Shown here: positions 34,567-43,915 of the stretch, piece after piece
How the letters are laid out: every line of letters begins with the position of its first letter
Position numbering within the stretch: position 1 is the stretch's first letter
Origin: Bacteroidales bacterium UBA2861
Lineage (GTDB): Bacteria > Bacteroidota > Bacteroidia > Bacteroidales > UBA932
Length of the DNA stretch: 64,000 nt
Assembly (NCBI GenBank): GCA_002350615.1
Contig: DEFD01000025.1
Coordinates: forward strand, 1-64,000
Direction: 5' to 3'
Position numbers and translations under genes: made by a program
Notes under the pieces: generated by a model
Told to the model about the DNA's origin: nothing
The model's input: only the letters and a program-made list of their open reading frames with translations
Database searches by the model: none

Positions 34567-35922
34567 ATGCACGTAGTTATAGCACCCCCCCCCCATGGCA
34601 AAAACCGGGCTTCCAGGGCCCGCACAGGGGAACCATCACGCTGTAACAGAGGCATTTCCAAGGCTTTTCTCATAGCCTTTTTCCTCATTTTTTCCGCCGG
34701 TTTTTCAGGCTCCGCCGCAGTGGTCCTGAAAGACACCCTCATTGTGAAAATCGACTCGGTCCAGGTCTATTTTCCCGTAGGTAAATCCGAGTTCGATCCG
34801 GCATTCCGTGGAAACGGAGCAAGTCTTGACACCTTCATCAACCGTGCAAACGGCCTGCTTTCGGACACCACTGTCGTCGATGTCCAGAGTTATATCACAT
34901 CCAGTACTTCACCGGAGGGATCGGAGAGCATAAACAACAAGATCGCCCGCAGAAGGCAGACCAGCATCAAGGAATACATCGACTCCAATCTGGACTTCCG
35001 CAAGCGGGATGTCACTTTCCGCTCGCATATTCCGGACTGGGACCTGCTTCGCAAACTTGTCGCCGCGGACGAATCCGTCCCCGACAAGGCAGAGGTGATG
35101 GAAATTCTCAATACCAGGCCCGCCAAGATCAACGAGATGTACGGAACTCCAACCTGGAAATATCTGAACAGGAAGTTCTTCCCCGAGATGCGCCGTACCA
35201 TGATGGTGGTGGAGTACACCCAGAAAGTTCAGGTGGAAGTGATGGTACCGGATCCCGAACCGGAGCCCCAGCCCGAACCGGAACCGCCTCTTGAAGCGGC
35301 GAAGGCCCCCGAGCAGAAAGTGGAGAATGCAGAGCCCGTGATAGAGCCCGCACCGCGGACCGAGCCCCTGCAGGAAGAAGAGCCTGAGCCGAAGACGCCT
35401 TTCGGACTCTATCTCAAGACGAATACCCTGTTTTATCCCATACTCATTCCCAACATCGCCGTGGAGTGGCAGTTCGCAGACCACTGGTCCGCATCCCTGC
35501 CGTTCTACTACTCGGCCCTGGACTGGTTCTCCAGGGAAACCAAATTCCGTGTGCTCGGCGTACAGCCGGAGCTTCGTTATTGGTTCAAGGATAATATGCG
35601 GGGCTTTTTCGTAGGCGCACATGCGAGTTTCGGCTGGTACAACGTAGCCACCGACGGGGACTACCGCTATCAGGACCACAAACGCGGGTCGCCCGCGCTG
35701 GGAGGAGGTCTGGATGCAGGATACAAGATCAAGCTCGGCCGCAAGGAAAACAGCCGCTGGGGAATGGAATTCACCCTCGGCGCCGGCGTACTGCCCCTGC
35801 ACTGGGACAAATACTATAACGTAAAGAACGGAAGCTTCGTGGAGGAAGGCCGATGGCTTTGGATCGGCCCCGACCAGGCAAGCGTCTCCATAACATATCT
35901 CATAGGGAAGGCAAGGAAATGA
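34567..35922 (+). CDS. OmpA-like/DUF3575 outer membrane protein of the fimbrial operon
   Basis: 451 residues. After the signal peptide core (about 34-52) comes an OmpA-like region (about 60-215, with SSTSPEGSESINNKIARRR), then a Pro/Glu linker (about 220-280) and a C-terminal DUF3575 barrel domain (about 285-451). DUF3575 proteins head many Bacteroidales fimbrial operons and may anchor or export the fimbria. The N-terminal region is odd: about 33 residues, basic and unlike a signal peptide n-region, precede the hydrophobic core, and a run of ten C (34585-34594) lies within it. No other in-frame start follows the run, so its length decides whether the protein is made. The next gene overlaps as ATGA. 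Confidence 0.8.
   Translation: MHVVIAPPPHGKNRASRARTGEPSRCNRGISKAFLIAFFLIFSAGFSGSAAVVLKDTLIVKIDSVQVYFPVGKSEFDPAFRGNGASLDTFINRANGLLSDTTVVDVQSYITSSTSPEGSESINNKIARRRQTSIKEYIDSNLDFRKRDVTFRSHIPDWDLLRKLVAADESVPDKAEVMEILNTRPAKINEMYGTPTWKYLNRKFFPEMRRTMMVVEYTQKVQVEVMVPDPEPEPQPEPEPPLEAAKAPEQKVENAEPVIEPAPRTEPLQEEEPEPKTPFGLYLKTNTLFYPILIPNIAVEWQFADHWSASLPFYYSALDWFSRETKFRVLGVQPELRYWFKDNMRGFFVGAHASFGWYNVATDGDYRYQDHKRGSPALGGGLDAGYKIKLGRKENSRWGMEFTLGAGVLPLHWDKYYNVKNGSFVEEGRWLWIGPDQASVSITYLIGKARK
34585..34594 (+). repeat. C10 homopolymer tract near the start of the fimbrial DUF3575 gene
   Basis: Ten consecutive C, 18 bases after the ATG at 34567, encoding part of A-P-P-P-H. At C10 the frame reaches the signal peptide; at C9 or C11 it would not. 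An ATG at 34595 directly after the tract is out of frame at any length and stops after 26 codons. Confidence 0.85.
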
Positions 35923-36944
35923 AGTGGTTAAGGTACATAGGCATCGTTCTCGGCGCGGCGTTCCTCTTTGCAGGATGCGACGTGCATGAGCTTCCGCACG
36001 GAAGCGCCGACGTGGCCGTTACCATAAGGTTCAGCTATGAGATGCCCATAGAGCAGTGGAAGACGGTTACGCTCACCACGAGGAACGGCATGGCGCAGGA
36101 CCGGGACTATGAGATCCGCCATATAGTGAGACTCTATCCCTACACCGGCGAAAGCTATTCGCGCACGCCCGCGTACTCCTTTATATATAACGAGGAGTAT
36201 TCAGACAATCCGGACCATGAAATAACGCTGAGCGTCGCTCCGGCCAACTACCGCGTCGTCGCCTGGACCGACTATGTGGAGAAAGGCAGCGGGAACGAGC
36301 TGTTCTACAGTGCCGACGACTTCGCGGAAGTCTCTCTCACGTCGCTTTACGAAGGAGCCCAGCAGTACAGGGACGCCTTCCGCGGCAGCAAGGACCTCCG
36401 GCTTGCCAAATACAATTACAACGGAGCGTCCACCTCGACGGAGATCGAGATGTCCAGGCCTCTCGCCCGCTACAATTTCATCGCCACCGACAAGAACCAG
36501 TTCATCACCTACTGGAAGCAGCAGCTCGCCCTGCGGAAGCTTCCCCCGGTGCGCAGCAACGATGCCCCGGATATCGACCTCAACAAATTCAAAGTAAGAT
36601 TCATGTACCCGCAGTATCTGCCGAGTGCATACAACCTCTTCACCGACAGGCCTGTGGATTCGAAACTGGGTATCAGCTTCGACACCGTCATGAGCCTCAG
36701 GGAGGACGGTGACGTGGACCTCGGCTTCGACTATGTCTTCGTGAACGGCAAGGAATCCAAGGTGATAGTGTCCCTGTCCATTTACGACGAGAACTGGGAA
36801 TACATAAGCACCGTGCACAACGTGGAAGTTCCCCTGCTGCGCGGGCATCAGACTACAATAAAGGGCAAGTTCCTCACAAACGGCATCTCGTCCGGCGTGA
36901 CCATAAACCCTGAATATGAGGATGAATACAATATATATTTATAA
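35919..36944 (+). CDS. FimB/Mfa2-like lipoprotein, fimbrial anchor or regulator
   Basis: 341 residues from the ATG at 35919, overlapping the previous stop as ATGA. Signal peptide MKWLRYIGIVLGAAFLFAGC, Cys20. Two transthyretin-like beta domains follow (about 28-190, 195-341), with SVAPANYRVVAWTDYVEKG and MSRPLARYNFIATDKNQF as the recognisable strands. These match the FimB/Mfa2 and DUF6562 group, which sits second in Bacteroidales fimbrial operons, anchors the pilus and limits its length. The exact family label is uncertain; the fimbrial context is firm. Confidence 0.75.
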   Translation: MKWLRYIGIVLGAAFLFAGCDVHELPHGSADVAVTIRFSYEMPIEQWKTVTLTTRNGMAQDRDYEIRHIVRLYPYTGESYSRTPAYSFIYNEEYSDNPDHEITLSVAPANYRVVAWTDYVEKGSGNELFYSADDFAEVSLTSLYEGAQQYRDAFRGSKDLRLAKYNYNGASTSTEIEMSRPLARYNFIATDKNQFITYWKQQLALRKLPPVRSNDAPDIDLNKFKVRFMYPQYLPSAYNLFTDRPVDSKLGISFDTVMSLREDGDVDLGFDYVFVNGKESKVIVSLSIYDENWEYISTVHNVEVPLLRGHQTTIKGKFLTNGISSGVTINPEYEDEYNIYL

Positions 36945-36955
36945 ATAAACCTATC

Positions 36956-39877
36956 ATGAAAAAGTATCTTTACTTTATTGCAACTGCAATCCTTGGCATT
37001 TTCGCCGCTTCCTGCGCAAAAGAGAGCAGGGAGGCGGCTCTGGACACCCAGGCCACGGTATTCAGTGTGAAAGCACCTTTCGCCGTGACGAAAGCCATGA
37101 ACGACGGACTTTCCGCCACAGATCTCACCTTCGCGGTGTACGATGAAGGCGGCAACTACCTGCAGAGCCTCAGCGAAGGCGCACAGGTGGCAGCTACAGC
37201 CGGTGGCTGGACCGTCACAGTGAGCCTCGTGAAGCAGATGACCTACAATTTCTTCTTCTTCGCCCAGAGCCAGAAAGCAGTCGCGGATTCCTATTACAAC
37301 ATCGACCTTGCGGCAAAGACCCTTACGGTCGATTACGCCAAAGCCGGCTCCAACAACGAGTTTGCCGACGCATTCTACAAGGCGTTCGAGATGACCATCG
37401 ACGACTCTTTCAACGGCGACGTCACCCTCGTGCGTCCCTTCGCACAGATCAATGCCGCAGTGAGCGACCTCGCAGTGGCCGAAGCCTCCAATATCAGCCT
37501 TGCTGACATGACCACCGGCTTCAAGGTGAAGAACGCTTTCACCACCCTCAACATCCTGGACGGAAGCGTTGACGGCGAGCAGGAAATCGAACTTCCCCTC
37601 AACGCCAAACTCAGCGGCACCATCAGCGCTGACGGCAGCGACTACGACTGGATTGCAGCCGCATACCTGCTCGTCGACCAGAAGCAGACCGCAGACATCA
37701 CCCTCAGCCTCAAATCGGTGAATTCCGTTTATGGCGCCGATGTCAACATCGTCCGCGAGGTTACGAACGTCCCCCTGCAGCGCAACTACCGCACCAACCT
37801 GCTCGGTCCCCTCTTCTCTTCTTCCTACACATTCAATGTGAATATCGACGAGGGCTTCATCACTCCTGAGCAGAATGTGGACCTCGAGATGACTTTCGCA
37901 CGTGCCAACACCACTATGGCTGCCGGCAACCCCGGTTACATAGCAATCGCCGCACAGGGCGGAGAGAACACTCTCGTACTTCCCGACGACGCAGGTGAGA
38001 TTACCATCGACGTACTCTGCGCCACCACCGGAACCATCACGGTGAAATATCCTGACGGAGCTTCCGCATATCCCGCAAAGGTCAACCTCCTCCTCCGTGC
38101 AAGCGAACTCGTAGCCAACCTCGAGCACAGCACCGTGACCATCACCAAGGGCAGCAACATCGCCACCGGAACCTTTGCCACCGCTTCCAGCACCCTCATC
38201 ATCGAGGAAGGCGCAACCGTGACCAACCTCATCGTGAATGCCGGCTCGACCAAGATTTACGGTACCGTGGAGACCATCTCCGGAACTGCAAAGGATGACG
38301 CGGCTTTCTATATCAACAGCCTCGATAGTTTCAAGGCATTCCGTGACAAAGTAAACGATGATGTCAAGAACGCAACAGGGGAGGTTTATAGAGGCTTCAA
38401 TGTCAAACTCGAATGCGACCTCGATCTTGCAAACGAGCCTTGGACCCCTATCGGGCTCAACAACTATTACGTCAATTTCAAGGGTAATTTCGACGGCCAG
38501 AATCACGTCATCTCCAACCTCAAGGTGGATCATGTCAAGACCGCCGGTCTCTTCGGTTGTGTAAGTTCATGTACAATCAAGAACCTGGTAGTAGACGGAT
38601 TCGAACTGTCTTCAAACCACTATGCAGGAGGTATAGTTGCCTGGGCAGAAGGAAGCAAGGTAACAATTGATAACTGCACTGCAAAGAACGGTACTATTCT
38701 ATCCCTCCCTGAACTTGTGAACAACAGTTATGACAACGGCGACAAGATCGGCGGCATCATCGGCTATGCACACGCTCCTACCATCACCAACAACACTGTA
38801 GAGAATGTAAGCCTTACCGCATACCGCGATCTTGCAGCTATTGCAGGATATGCATGCAAAGCGACAGTAACAGGTAATAGCGCGAAGAACTGCATTGTCC
38901 GCCAGAACAATGAGAATGCTTACAAGGATGCACCTCAGACCACTTATGCAGAGATTATCGGTCGCGATGGTGGAAGCAATACTGTAAGCGACAACAGTTT
39001 CGAAAATGTCGAGCTCACCTCTATCTTTACGAGAAGCATTGCAAAGAACAGCACAGAGACATCCACCGAATACGTAGTTGCCGAAGGAGAAGAAGTTAAT
39101 CTTGAATCCATTGCTAATGACATCAACTCCGACCAGAAAGAAAGCGTAAGCATCGACGTTACCGGTTCCGAGATCACCTGGACAACTGGTGGCGCACATG
39201 GCTCCACCCCCATTCTTCCCGAGGCAAACGCCACGACAAAGGAAGTGGTCATTGACGGCGGCGGTACCGGTGTATTCGTCGCAGAAGGAGCCGGAGTGGG
39301 AGACATTCGTGCCGTTAATGAAGACGCAACGATTGTCTTCAGGAATATTACAATCATTGACCATTCAAAGTCGTATGCAGAAACTGCCTGGGAATTCGGT
39401 TATCTTGAATATGCAGGTAAAGTGACGTTTGAGAACTGCAAGATAAAGAGTTCTATTACTCTCGACAGCAACGAAAGCGGTGGAGAGAGTGTGTTCACAT
39501 TTATCAATTGCACTTTCGAATCTGATACTGAAGTTGCAGACTGGAACCCCAAGCCTGAGAATATGTATCTCGTGTGGATTTCCGCAGGCAAGACCACTTT
39601 CACGAATTGCGACTTCACCGGATTCAGGGGCGTAAAGATTCACGAAGCTTATGGTTCCGATGTTGAAAGCGTGACTTTCGAAGGTTGCACTTTCCACGAT
39701 ATTTCGAAGAAACCCGGTATCGCTATCGGCACCGTAAACGCAGCAACTGCAATCTCTATAAAGAATTGCAGCTTCACGAACTGCGCAGCCGGCGACCAGA
39801 ACAACTATGCCACCGAAATCGACACCGACACCAGCACCTTCGATTATACATTCGATGACAACACAATCGTTCATTAG
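36956..39877 (+). CDS. Fimbrillin-like lipoprotein fused to a beta-helix domain (first of four)
   Basis: 973 residues. Signal peptide with lipobox ending at Cys20 (AASCAKES). The N-terminal DUF6562/fimbrillin-like part (about 24-320) has VTKAMNDG, the DAFYKAF segment, LVRPFAQINAA and NVPLQRNYRTNLLG. The rest (about 330-973) is Asn/Thr-rich with repeated short strands: a GLUG-like part (GGIVAWAEGSKVTIDNC, GGIIGYAHAP) and then a right-handed beta-helix (NCTFES, NCDFTG, GCTFHD, NCSFTN). Such a long shaft suggests a tip adhesin rather than a shaft subunit. The paralogue at 39970 shares the layout and long stretches of near-identical DNA. Confidence 0.8.
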   Translation: MKKYLYFIATAILGIFAASCAKESREAALDTQATVFSVKAPFAVTKAMNDGLSATDLTFAVYDEGGNYLQSLSEGAQVAATAGGWTVTVSLVKQMTYNFFFFAQSQKAVADSYYNIDLAAKTLTVDYAKAGSNNEFADAFYKAFEMTIDDSFNGDVTLVRPFAQINAAVSDLAVAEASNISLADMTTGFKVKNAFTTLNILDGSVDGEQEIELPLNAKLSGTISADGSDYDWIAAAYLLVDQKQTADITLSLKSVNSVYGADVNIVREVTNVPLQRNYRTNLLGPLFSSSYTFNVNIDEGFITPEQNVDLEMTFARANTTMAAGNPGYIAIAAQGGENTLVLPDDAGEITIDVLCATTGTITVKYPDGASAYPAKVNLLLRASELVANLEHSTVTITKGSNIATGTFATASSTLIIEEGATVTNLIVNAGSTKIYGTVETISGTAKDDAAFYINSLDSFKAFRDKVNDDVKNATGEVYRGFNVKLECDLDLANEPWTPIGLNNYYVNFKGNFDGQNHVISNLKVDHVKTAGLFGCVSSCTIKNLVVDGFELSSNHYAGGIVAWAEGSKVTIDNCTAKNGTILSLPELVNNSYDNGDKIGGIIGYAHAPTITNNTVENVSLTAYRDLAAIAGYACKATVTGNSAKNCIVRQNNENAYKDAPQTTYAEIIGRDGGSNTVSDNSFENVELTSIFTRSIAKNSTETSTEYVVAEGEEVNLESIANDINSDQKESVSIDVTGSEITWTTGGAHGSTPILPEANATTKEVVIDGGGTGVFVAEGAGVGDIRAVNEDATIVFRNITIIDHSKSYAETAWEFGYLEYAGKVTFENCKIKSSITLDSNESGGESVFTFINCTFESDTEVADWNPKPENMYLVWISAGKTTFTNCDFTGFRGVKIHEAYGSDVESVTFEGCTFHDISKKPGIAIGTVNAATAISIKNCSFTNCAAGDQNNYATEIDTDTSTFDYTFDDNTIVH

Positions 39878-39901
39878 AAGAGTATAACGAACCACTTTTT
39901 G

Positions 39902-39929
39902 CCCTCCGGTCCCCGACCGGACCGGAGGG
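39902..39929 (+). other. Intergenic hairpin without T run (first of two similar)
   Basis: CCCTCCGGTC, eight bases, GACCGGAGGG: a perfect 10-bp stem in the gap between the first and second fimbrillin genes. It is followed by A-rich sequence, not T, so it is not a standard terminator. A near copy is in the next gap (42913-42940). Confidence 0.75.
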
Positions 39930-39969
39930 TCCCAGAAAACAAATAAATAACTAATCAATCTATTGTTTT

Positions 39970-42897
39970 ATGAAAAAAGTATTTCAGATTCTCTCAGCGG
40001 CAGCGCTCGTGATCTTCGCAGCTGCCTGCGCAAAAGAGTCCGGCATCGATGAAGGTTCCAGACTGGAATCCACCTTCAGGGTCGCCCTCCCCGGCTCAGC
40101 CGCATCCAAGGCGGTGAGCGACGGACTCGGCGCTACCGAACTGCTGTTCCGTGTGTACGACCAGAACGGCAAACATCTCAGCCAGCTCGACCAGACCGTT
40201 GCAGTCAGCGGAAGGACAGCTACCGTAACCGTAGCTCTCGTCAAGGGAGTTACCTACAACTTCGTATTCTGGGCCCAGAAACCCGGCCAGTACAGCATTG
40301 CAGAGGACGGAAGCATCACCCTCACCCCTGCTGACATGATGAACGACGAGAACAGCGACGCTTTCTACAAGGCCATCAACGACTACACCGTCGTGAACGC
40401 TTTCAACGAAGACGTAGTGCTCACCCGTCCTTTCGCCCAGCTTAACGTAGGTGCCATCGACGGAGATTTCGCAGCCGCCCAGGCTTCCGAGATCAAGACC
40501 GATTCCACTCTTGTCACCGCTTACATCGTGGAGGTTCCCAACAAGATCGACCTTCTCAGCGGCGAAGTGAGCGGCGCGGCTTCCGTCACCATGACCGCCA
40601 CTCCCCACATCACCAGCCAGAAACTCAGCGTGGACGGCGAGGACTATGACTATGTGGCTATGGCTTACATCCTTGCATCTACCGACAAGGAATTGCTCAG
40701 CACCGTAGGTCTCAGCATCGACACCGAGCAGAACGGCACTGCAATCCATCTGGACCGCGAAGTTGCGAACGTTCCCGTTCAGCGCAACTTCCGCACCAAT
40801 ATCCTCGGCAACATCTTCTCCGTTACCGGCAACTTCAACATTCGCGTGGACCAGAACTTCGAGACTCCCGATTATCTCATGGATCTCGACATGACCATCA
40901 CCGGAGCCAACGCCGCATTTGCAGGCGGTGCCACCAACGTTTCCATAATGACCGCTCCTGAGAACGCAAAGGACGATCCCACCGCAACGACCGTGGTTCT
41001 TCCCGCAACCAGCGAAGACGTGGATCTCTACCTGAATTTCGCAACCGCAGAGACCATCAAGGTTGAATATGCAGCCAGCGGCGACAAGCCGGGCAAGGTG
41101 AACATCTATGCAGCAAATCTTGCAGGTCTTACCGCAGAGCTCACCGAGAGCACCGTAACCATCCTCTCCGGCAGCCACATCACCAACGGAACCTTTGCAA
41201 CGGCGAACACCACCCTCATCATCGAGGAAGGCGCTACCGTTACCAACCTCACCGTCAATGCCGGTATCACCAAGATCTACGGCAATGTCGAGACCATCTC
41301 CGGTACCGCAAAGGACGAAGCAGCATTCTATATCAACAGCCTTGAGAGTTTCAAGGCTTTCCGTGACGCAGTGAACGGCGGACGTACCTATACCGACTTC
41401 AACGTCAATCTCGAGTGCGATCTCGACCTTGCAAACGAGCCCTGGACCCCTATCGGACTCGCCAGCTACGTTGAAAACTTCAAAGGCAACTTCGACGGAA
41501 TGAATCACGTCATCTCCAACCTCAAGGTGAATCACGTAAAGACCGCAGGTCTCTTCGGCTGCATGAACAGGGGCTTCGTCAAGAACCTCGTCATTGACGG
41601 AGTAGACATTCATTCGAATCACTTTGCAGGCGGCATCGTGGCCTGGATCGAAATGGGCGCGTATGCAGTCGGAATCGAGGGGTGCACCGTGAAGAACGGA
41701 AGCATCATCTCCGTCCCTGAACTCGTGAGCGGCAGCTATGACAACGGTGACAAGGTCGGCGGCATCATCGGCTTCGCATATGGTCCCGCAGTTACCGGAA
41801 ACACCGTGGAGAACGTCAGCATCACCGCATACCGCGACCTCGCAGGCATTGCCGGTTATGCCAGGAAAGCCACAGTTACCGGAAACACTGTAAAGGACAG
41901 CGGCATCTACCAGAGCAACGAACACGCTTACAAGGACGCTGCACAGACCACTTTCGCAGCTATCGTAGGCCGTGACGGTACCGGCAACACCCTCGAAAAC
42001 AACACCGAAGACAACGTAACGCTTCAAAGCGTCATCGCTGCCGGCGTGTCCAAAGACATCATCGAAGGCGTTCCCACCTACACGATTGCCGGCAATGAAG
42101 GAGGTCTTGATGCGGTTCTCGCTGCTATCGTAAGCGAAGGTGAAACCAAAGCCGCAGTCGTACTCGAAGACGGAACCTATGACCTCGGCGCAAGCGTTCC
42201 TTCAGGAGTCAGCATCGACGGAGGCGAGAACGAAGTCGTCCTCAATATCGGCGCCAAGGCCATCCAGGGCAACGATATCGAAATCAAGAACGTAACCCTC
42301 CACAGGGATAGCAGCAACGGTGACAGGATGCTCACCGTCAACGGAACCATCACCATCGAGAATGTCAGCCTCGAGTCCGAGACATCGAAGTCCTACGGCA
42401 TCTTCCTCGGAGGCGGTACCGACGAGACCGTGATCACCATCAAGAAAGTCAGCGGTCTGTCAAACAGAAACTTCAGGGGCATCCAGCTCGAGTCCAAAGG
42501 CACGATGATCATCGAGGACAGCGACCTTACCGGCCCTGTCTATTGCATCAGCACCCTCAACGACACCAACTATGGCAATATCATCATCCGCCGCTGCATC
42601 CTCAACGGCTGGTCTTCTTACAACGTAGGTGAAGGACACACCGCACTCTTTGAAGATTGCAGCTTCGGTCGGAACAGCTATGCATTCATTCGTCCCTACA
42701 ACAGTACCACTTTCATCAACTGCACATTCGATACAGCAGCAGGATACATGGTAGGTTGCGGCAGCGACACCATTGAATACACATTCACCGGTTGCAAGGA
42801 CAGTGAAGGCAACGCCATCACCAAAGCTATCCTTACCGACAGCAAAAAGCCCGCTAAACTGACTATCGACGGCGTGGAAATCGACCTGTCCGAATAG
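39970..42897 (+). CDS. Fimbrillin-like lipoprotein fused to a beta-helix domain (second of four)
   Basis: 975 residues, same architecture as the gene at 36956. Lipobox ends at Cys20 (AAACAKES). Fimbrillin-like part about 24-325 (ASKAVSDG, LTRPFAQLNVG, NVPVQRNFRTNILG); beta-helix part about 330-975 with GLUG-like units and a C-terminal helix (NGTITIENVSLES, EDSDLTGP, FEDCSFGR, NCTFDT). The middle, from the TLIIEEGATVTNL strand to the YRDLA segment, is highly similar to the upstream paralogue in DNA as well as protein, while the C-terminal third differs. That pattern suggests duplication followed by exchange or replacement of the adhesive end. Confidence 0.8.
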   Translation: MKKVFQILSAAALVIFAAACAKESGIDEGSRLESTFRVALPGSAASKAVSDGLGATELLFRVYDQNGKHLSQLDQTVAVSGRTATVTVALVKGVTYNFVFWAQKPGQYSIAEDGSITLTPADMMNDENSDAFYKAINDYTVVNAFNEDVVLTRPFAQLNVGAIDGDFAAAQASEIKTDSTLVTAYIVEVPNKIDLLSGEVSGAASVTMTATPHITSQKLSVDGEDYDYVAMAYILASTDKELLSTVGLSIDTEQNGTAIHLDREVANVPVQRNFRTNILGNIFSVTGNFNIRVDQNFETPDYLMDLDMTITGANAAFAGGATNVSIMTAPENAKDDPTATTVVLPATSEDVDLYLNFATAETIKVEYAASGDKPGKVNIYAANLAGLTAELTESTVTILSGSHITNGTFATANTTLIIEEGATVTNLTVNAGITKIYGNVETISGTAKDEAAFYINSLESFKAFRDAVNGGRTYTDFNVNLECDLDLANEPWTPIGLASYVENFKGNFDGMNHVISNLKVNHVKTAGLFGCMNRGFVKNLVIDGVDIHSNHFAGGIVAWIEMGAYAVGIEGCTVKNGSIISVPELVSGSYDNGDKVGGIIGFAYGPAVTGNTVENVSITAYRDLAGIAGYARKATVTGNTVKDSGIYQSNEHAYKDAAQTTFAAIVGRDGTGNTLENNTEDNVTLQSVIAAGVSKDIIEGVPTYTIAGNEGGLDAVLAAIVSEGETKAAVVLEDGTYDLGASVPSGVSIDGGENEVVLNIGAKAIQGNDIEIKNVTLHRDSSNGDRMLTVNGTITIENVSLESETSKSYGIFLGGGTDETVITIKKVSGLSNRNFRGIQLESKGTMIIEDSDLTGPVYCISTLNDTNYGNIIIRRCILNGWSSYNVGEGHTALFEDCSFGRNSYAFIRPYNSTTFINCTFDTAAGYMVGCGSDTIEYTFTGCKDSEGNAITKAILTDSKKPAKLTIDGVEIDLSE

Positions 42898-42912
42898 TTT
42901 TTAACACTTTTG

Positions 42913-42940
42913 CCCTTCGGTCCCTGACCGGACCGGAGGG
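42913..42940 (+). other. Intergenic hairpin without T run (second of two similar)
   Basis: CCCTTCGGTC, eight bases, GACCGGAGGG, with one G-T wobble. It is the counterpart of 39902-39929 and is again followed by A-rich sequence. It may stabilise upstream mRNA or set relative gene dosage within the operon. Confidence 0.7.
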
Positions 42941-42964
42941 TCCAGATAAAACGAAAAACAAAAG

Positions 42965-43915
42965 ATGATGAAAAGAATCGTTTACATTCTCGCGGCAGCC
43001 TTCATTATGTTCGCAGGCTGCGCAAAAGAAGGCTCAGGTGTCTCCGGGAACAGCACGGAACTGAGTTTCAACGTGGCGCTTACGGGCAAGGCTCTCTCCA
43101 AAGTGGACGGAGTGAGCGAAGCAGCCAGCGTCGATACCCTGGACGTGTTCATCTACGACGAGAACGGCGAATGGATAGACACTGCCGAGCCTGTCGTCAC
43201 TCAGGGCGCCGACAACCTCCACTACAACGTGAAGGTGAAACTCGTGCGCAACGTAGTGTACAACTTCGTGTTCTTCGCCCAGAAGAAAGGCACATACGCC
43301 TTCTCCGCCGACAAGAAGACCTTAGGCATCGACTACAACAGCCTCCTGTGCAACAAGGATTCCCTGGATGCGTTCTACGCAAGGGAGAACAACTACAAGG
43401 TCACAGGAGCGTTCACCAAGAACATCACCCTCTACAGGCCCTTCGCCCAGATAAACTTCGGTTCAGTGCAGTCCGACTATGCGGCTGCAGTGGCCTCCAA
43501 GGTGGATTTCACATCCGGCACCCTCAAGAGCGCCATCAAGCTCAGCAGCGTAGCCGACACCCTGCACCTTCTGGACGGAACCACCAGCGGCAGCGTGGAT
43601 GCGCAGTTCATGCTGAACGACTGGCAGGGCGACACCCTGACCGTGAGCGGCGCGACTGACACCCCGGTCCATTACATCGCCATGACCTATGTGCTGGCCT
43701 CCACTGACAAAGAGATGGTGAACGAGGTGAGGCTCGACGTGGCAGGCAAGCAGAACGGCATCGACTTCGCGATCGACCACGAAATCGCCAACGTCCCCAT
43801 CCAGCGCAACTACCGTACGAACATCATCGGCGACATCTTCTCCATCGAAGGACAGTTCAACATCATCATCGACCCGATATACAATACTCCCGATCACGAT
43901 AAAAACTTACAGTAA
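42965..43915 (+). CDS. Fimbrillin-like lipoprotein (third of four)
   Basis: 316 residues (the ATG one codon later is equally possible). Lipobox MFAGC with Cys19. It consists only of the fimbrillin-like part: GKALSKVDG, LDVFIYDENG, LYRPFAQINFGS and NVPIQRNYRTNIIGDIFSIEGQF near the end. Its size is close to that of FimA/Mfa1 shaft subunits, so it is a candidate major subunit. Its stop overlaps the next start by one base (TAATG). Confidence 0.78.
   Translation: MMKRIVYILAAAFIMFAGCAKEGSGVSGNSTELSFNVALTGKALSKVDGVSEAASVDTLDVFIYDENGEWIDTAEPVVTQGADNLHYNVKVKLVRNVVYNFVFFAQKKGTYAFSADKKTLGIDYNSLLCNKDSLDAFYARENNYKVTGAFTKNITLYRPFAQINFGSVQSDYAAAVASKVDFTSGTLKSAIKLSSVADTLHLLDGTTSGSVDAQFMLNDWQGDTLTVSGATDTPVHYIAMTYVLASTDKEMVNEVRLDVAGKQNGIDFAIDHEIANVPIQRNYRTNIIGDIFSIEGQFNIIIDPIYNTPDHDKNLQ

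Noticed and set aside
40096..42027. Long open frame antisense to the second fimbrillin gene (and similar ones antisense to hsdR, the first fimbrillin gene, lepA and the EF-hand gene)
   Set aside because: Such frames arise from the codon bias of the real genes on the other strand; composition is Val/Gly/His/Asp-rich without domains, and the sense frames have clear families and signal peptides.
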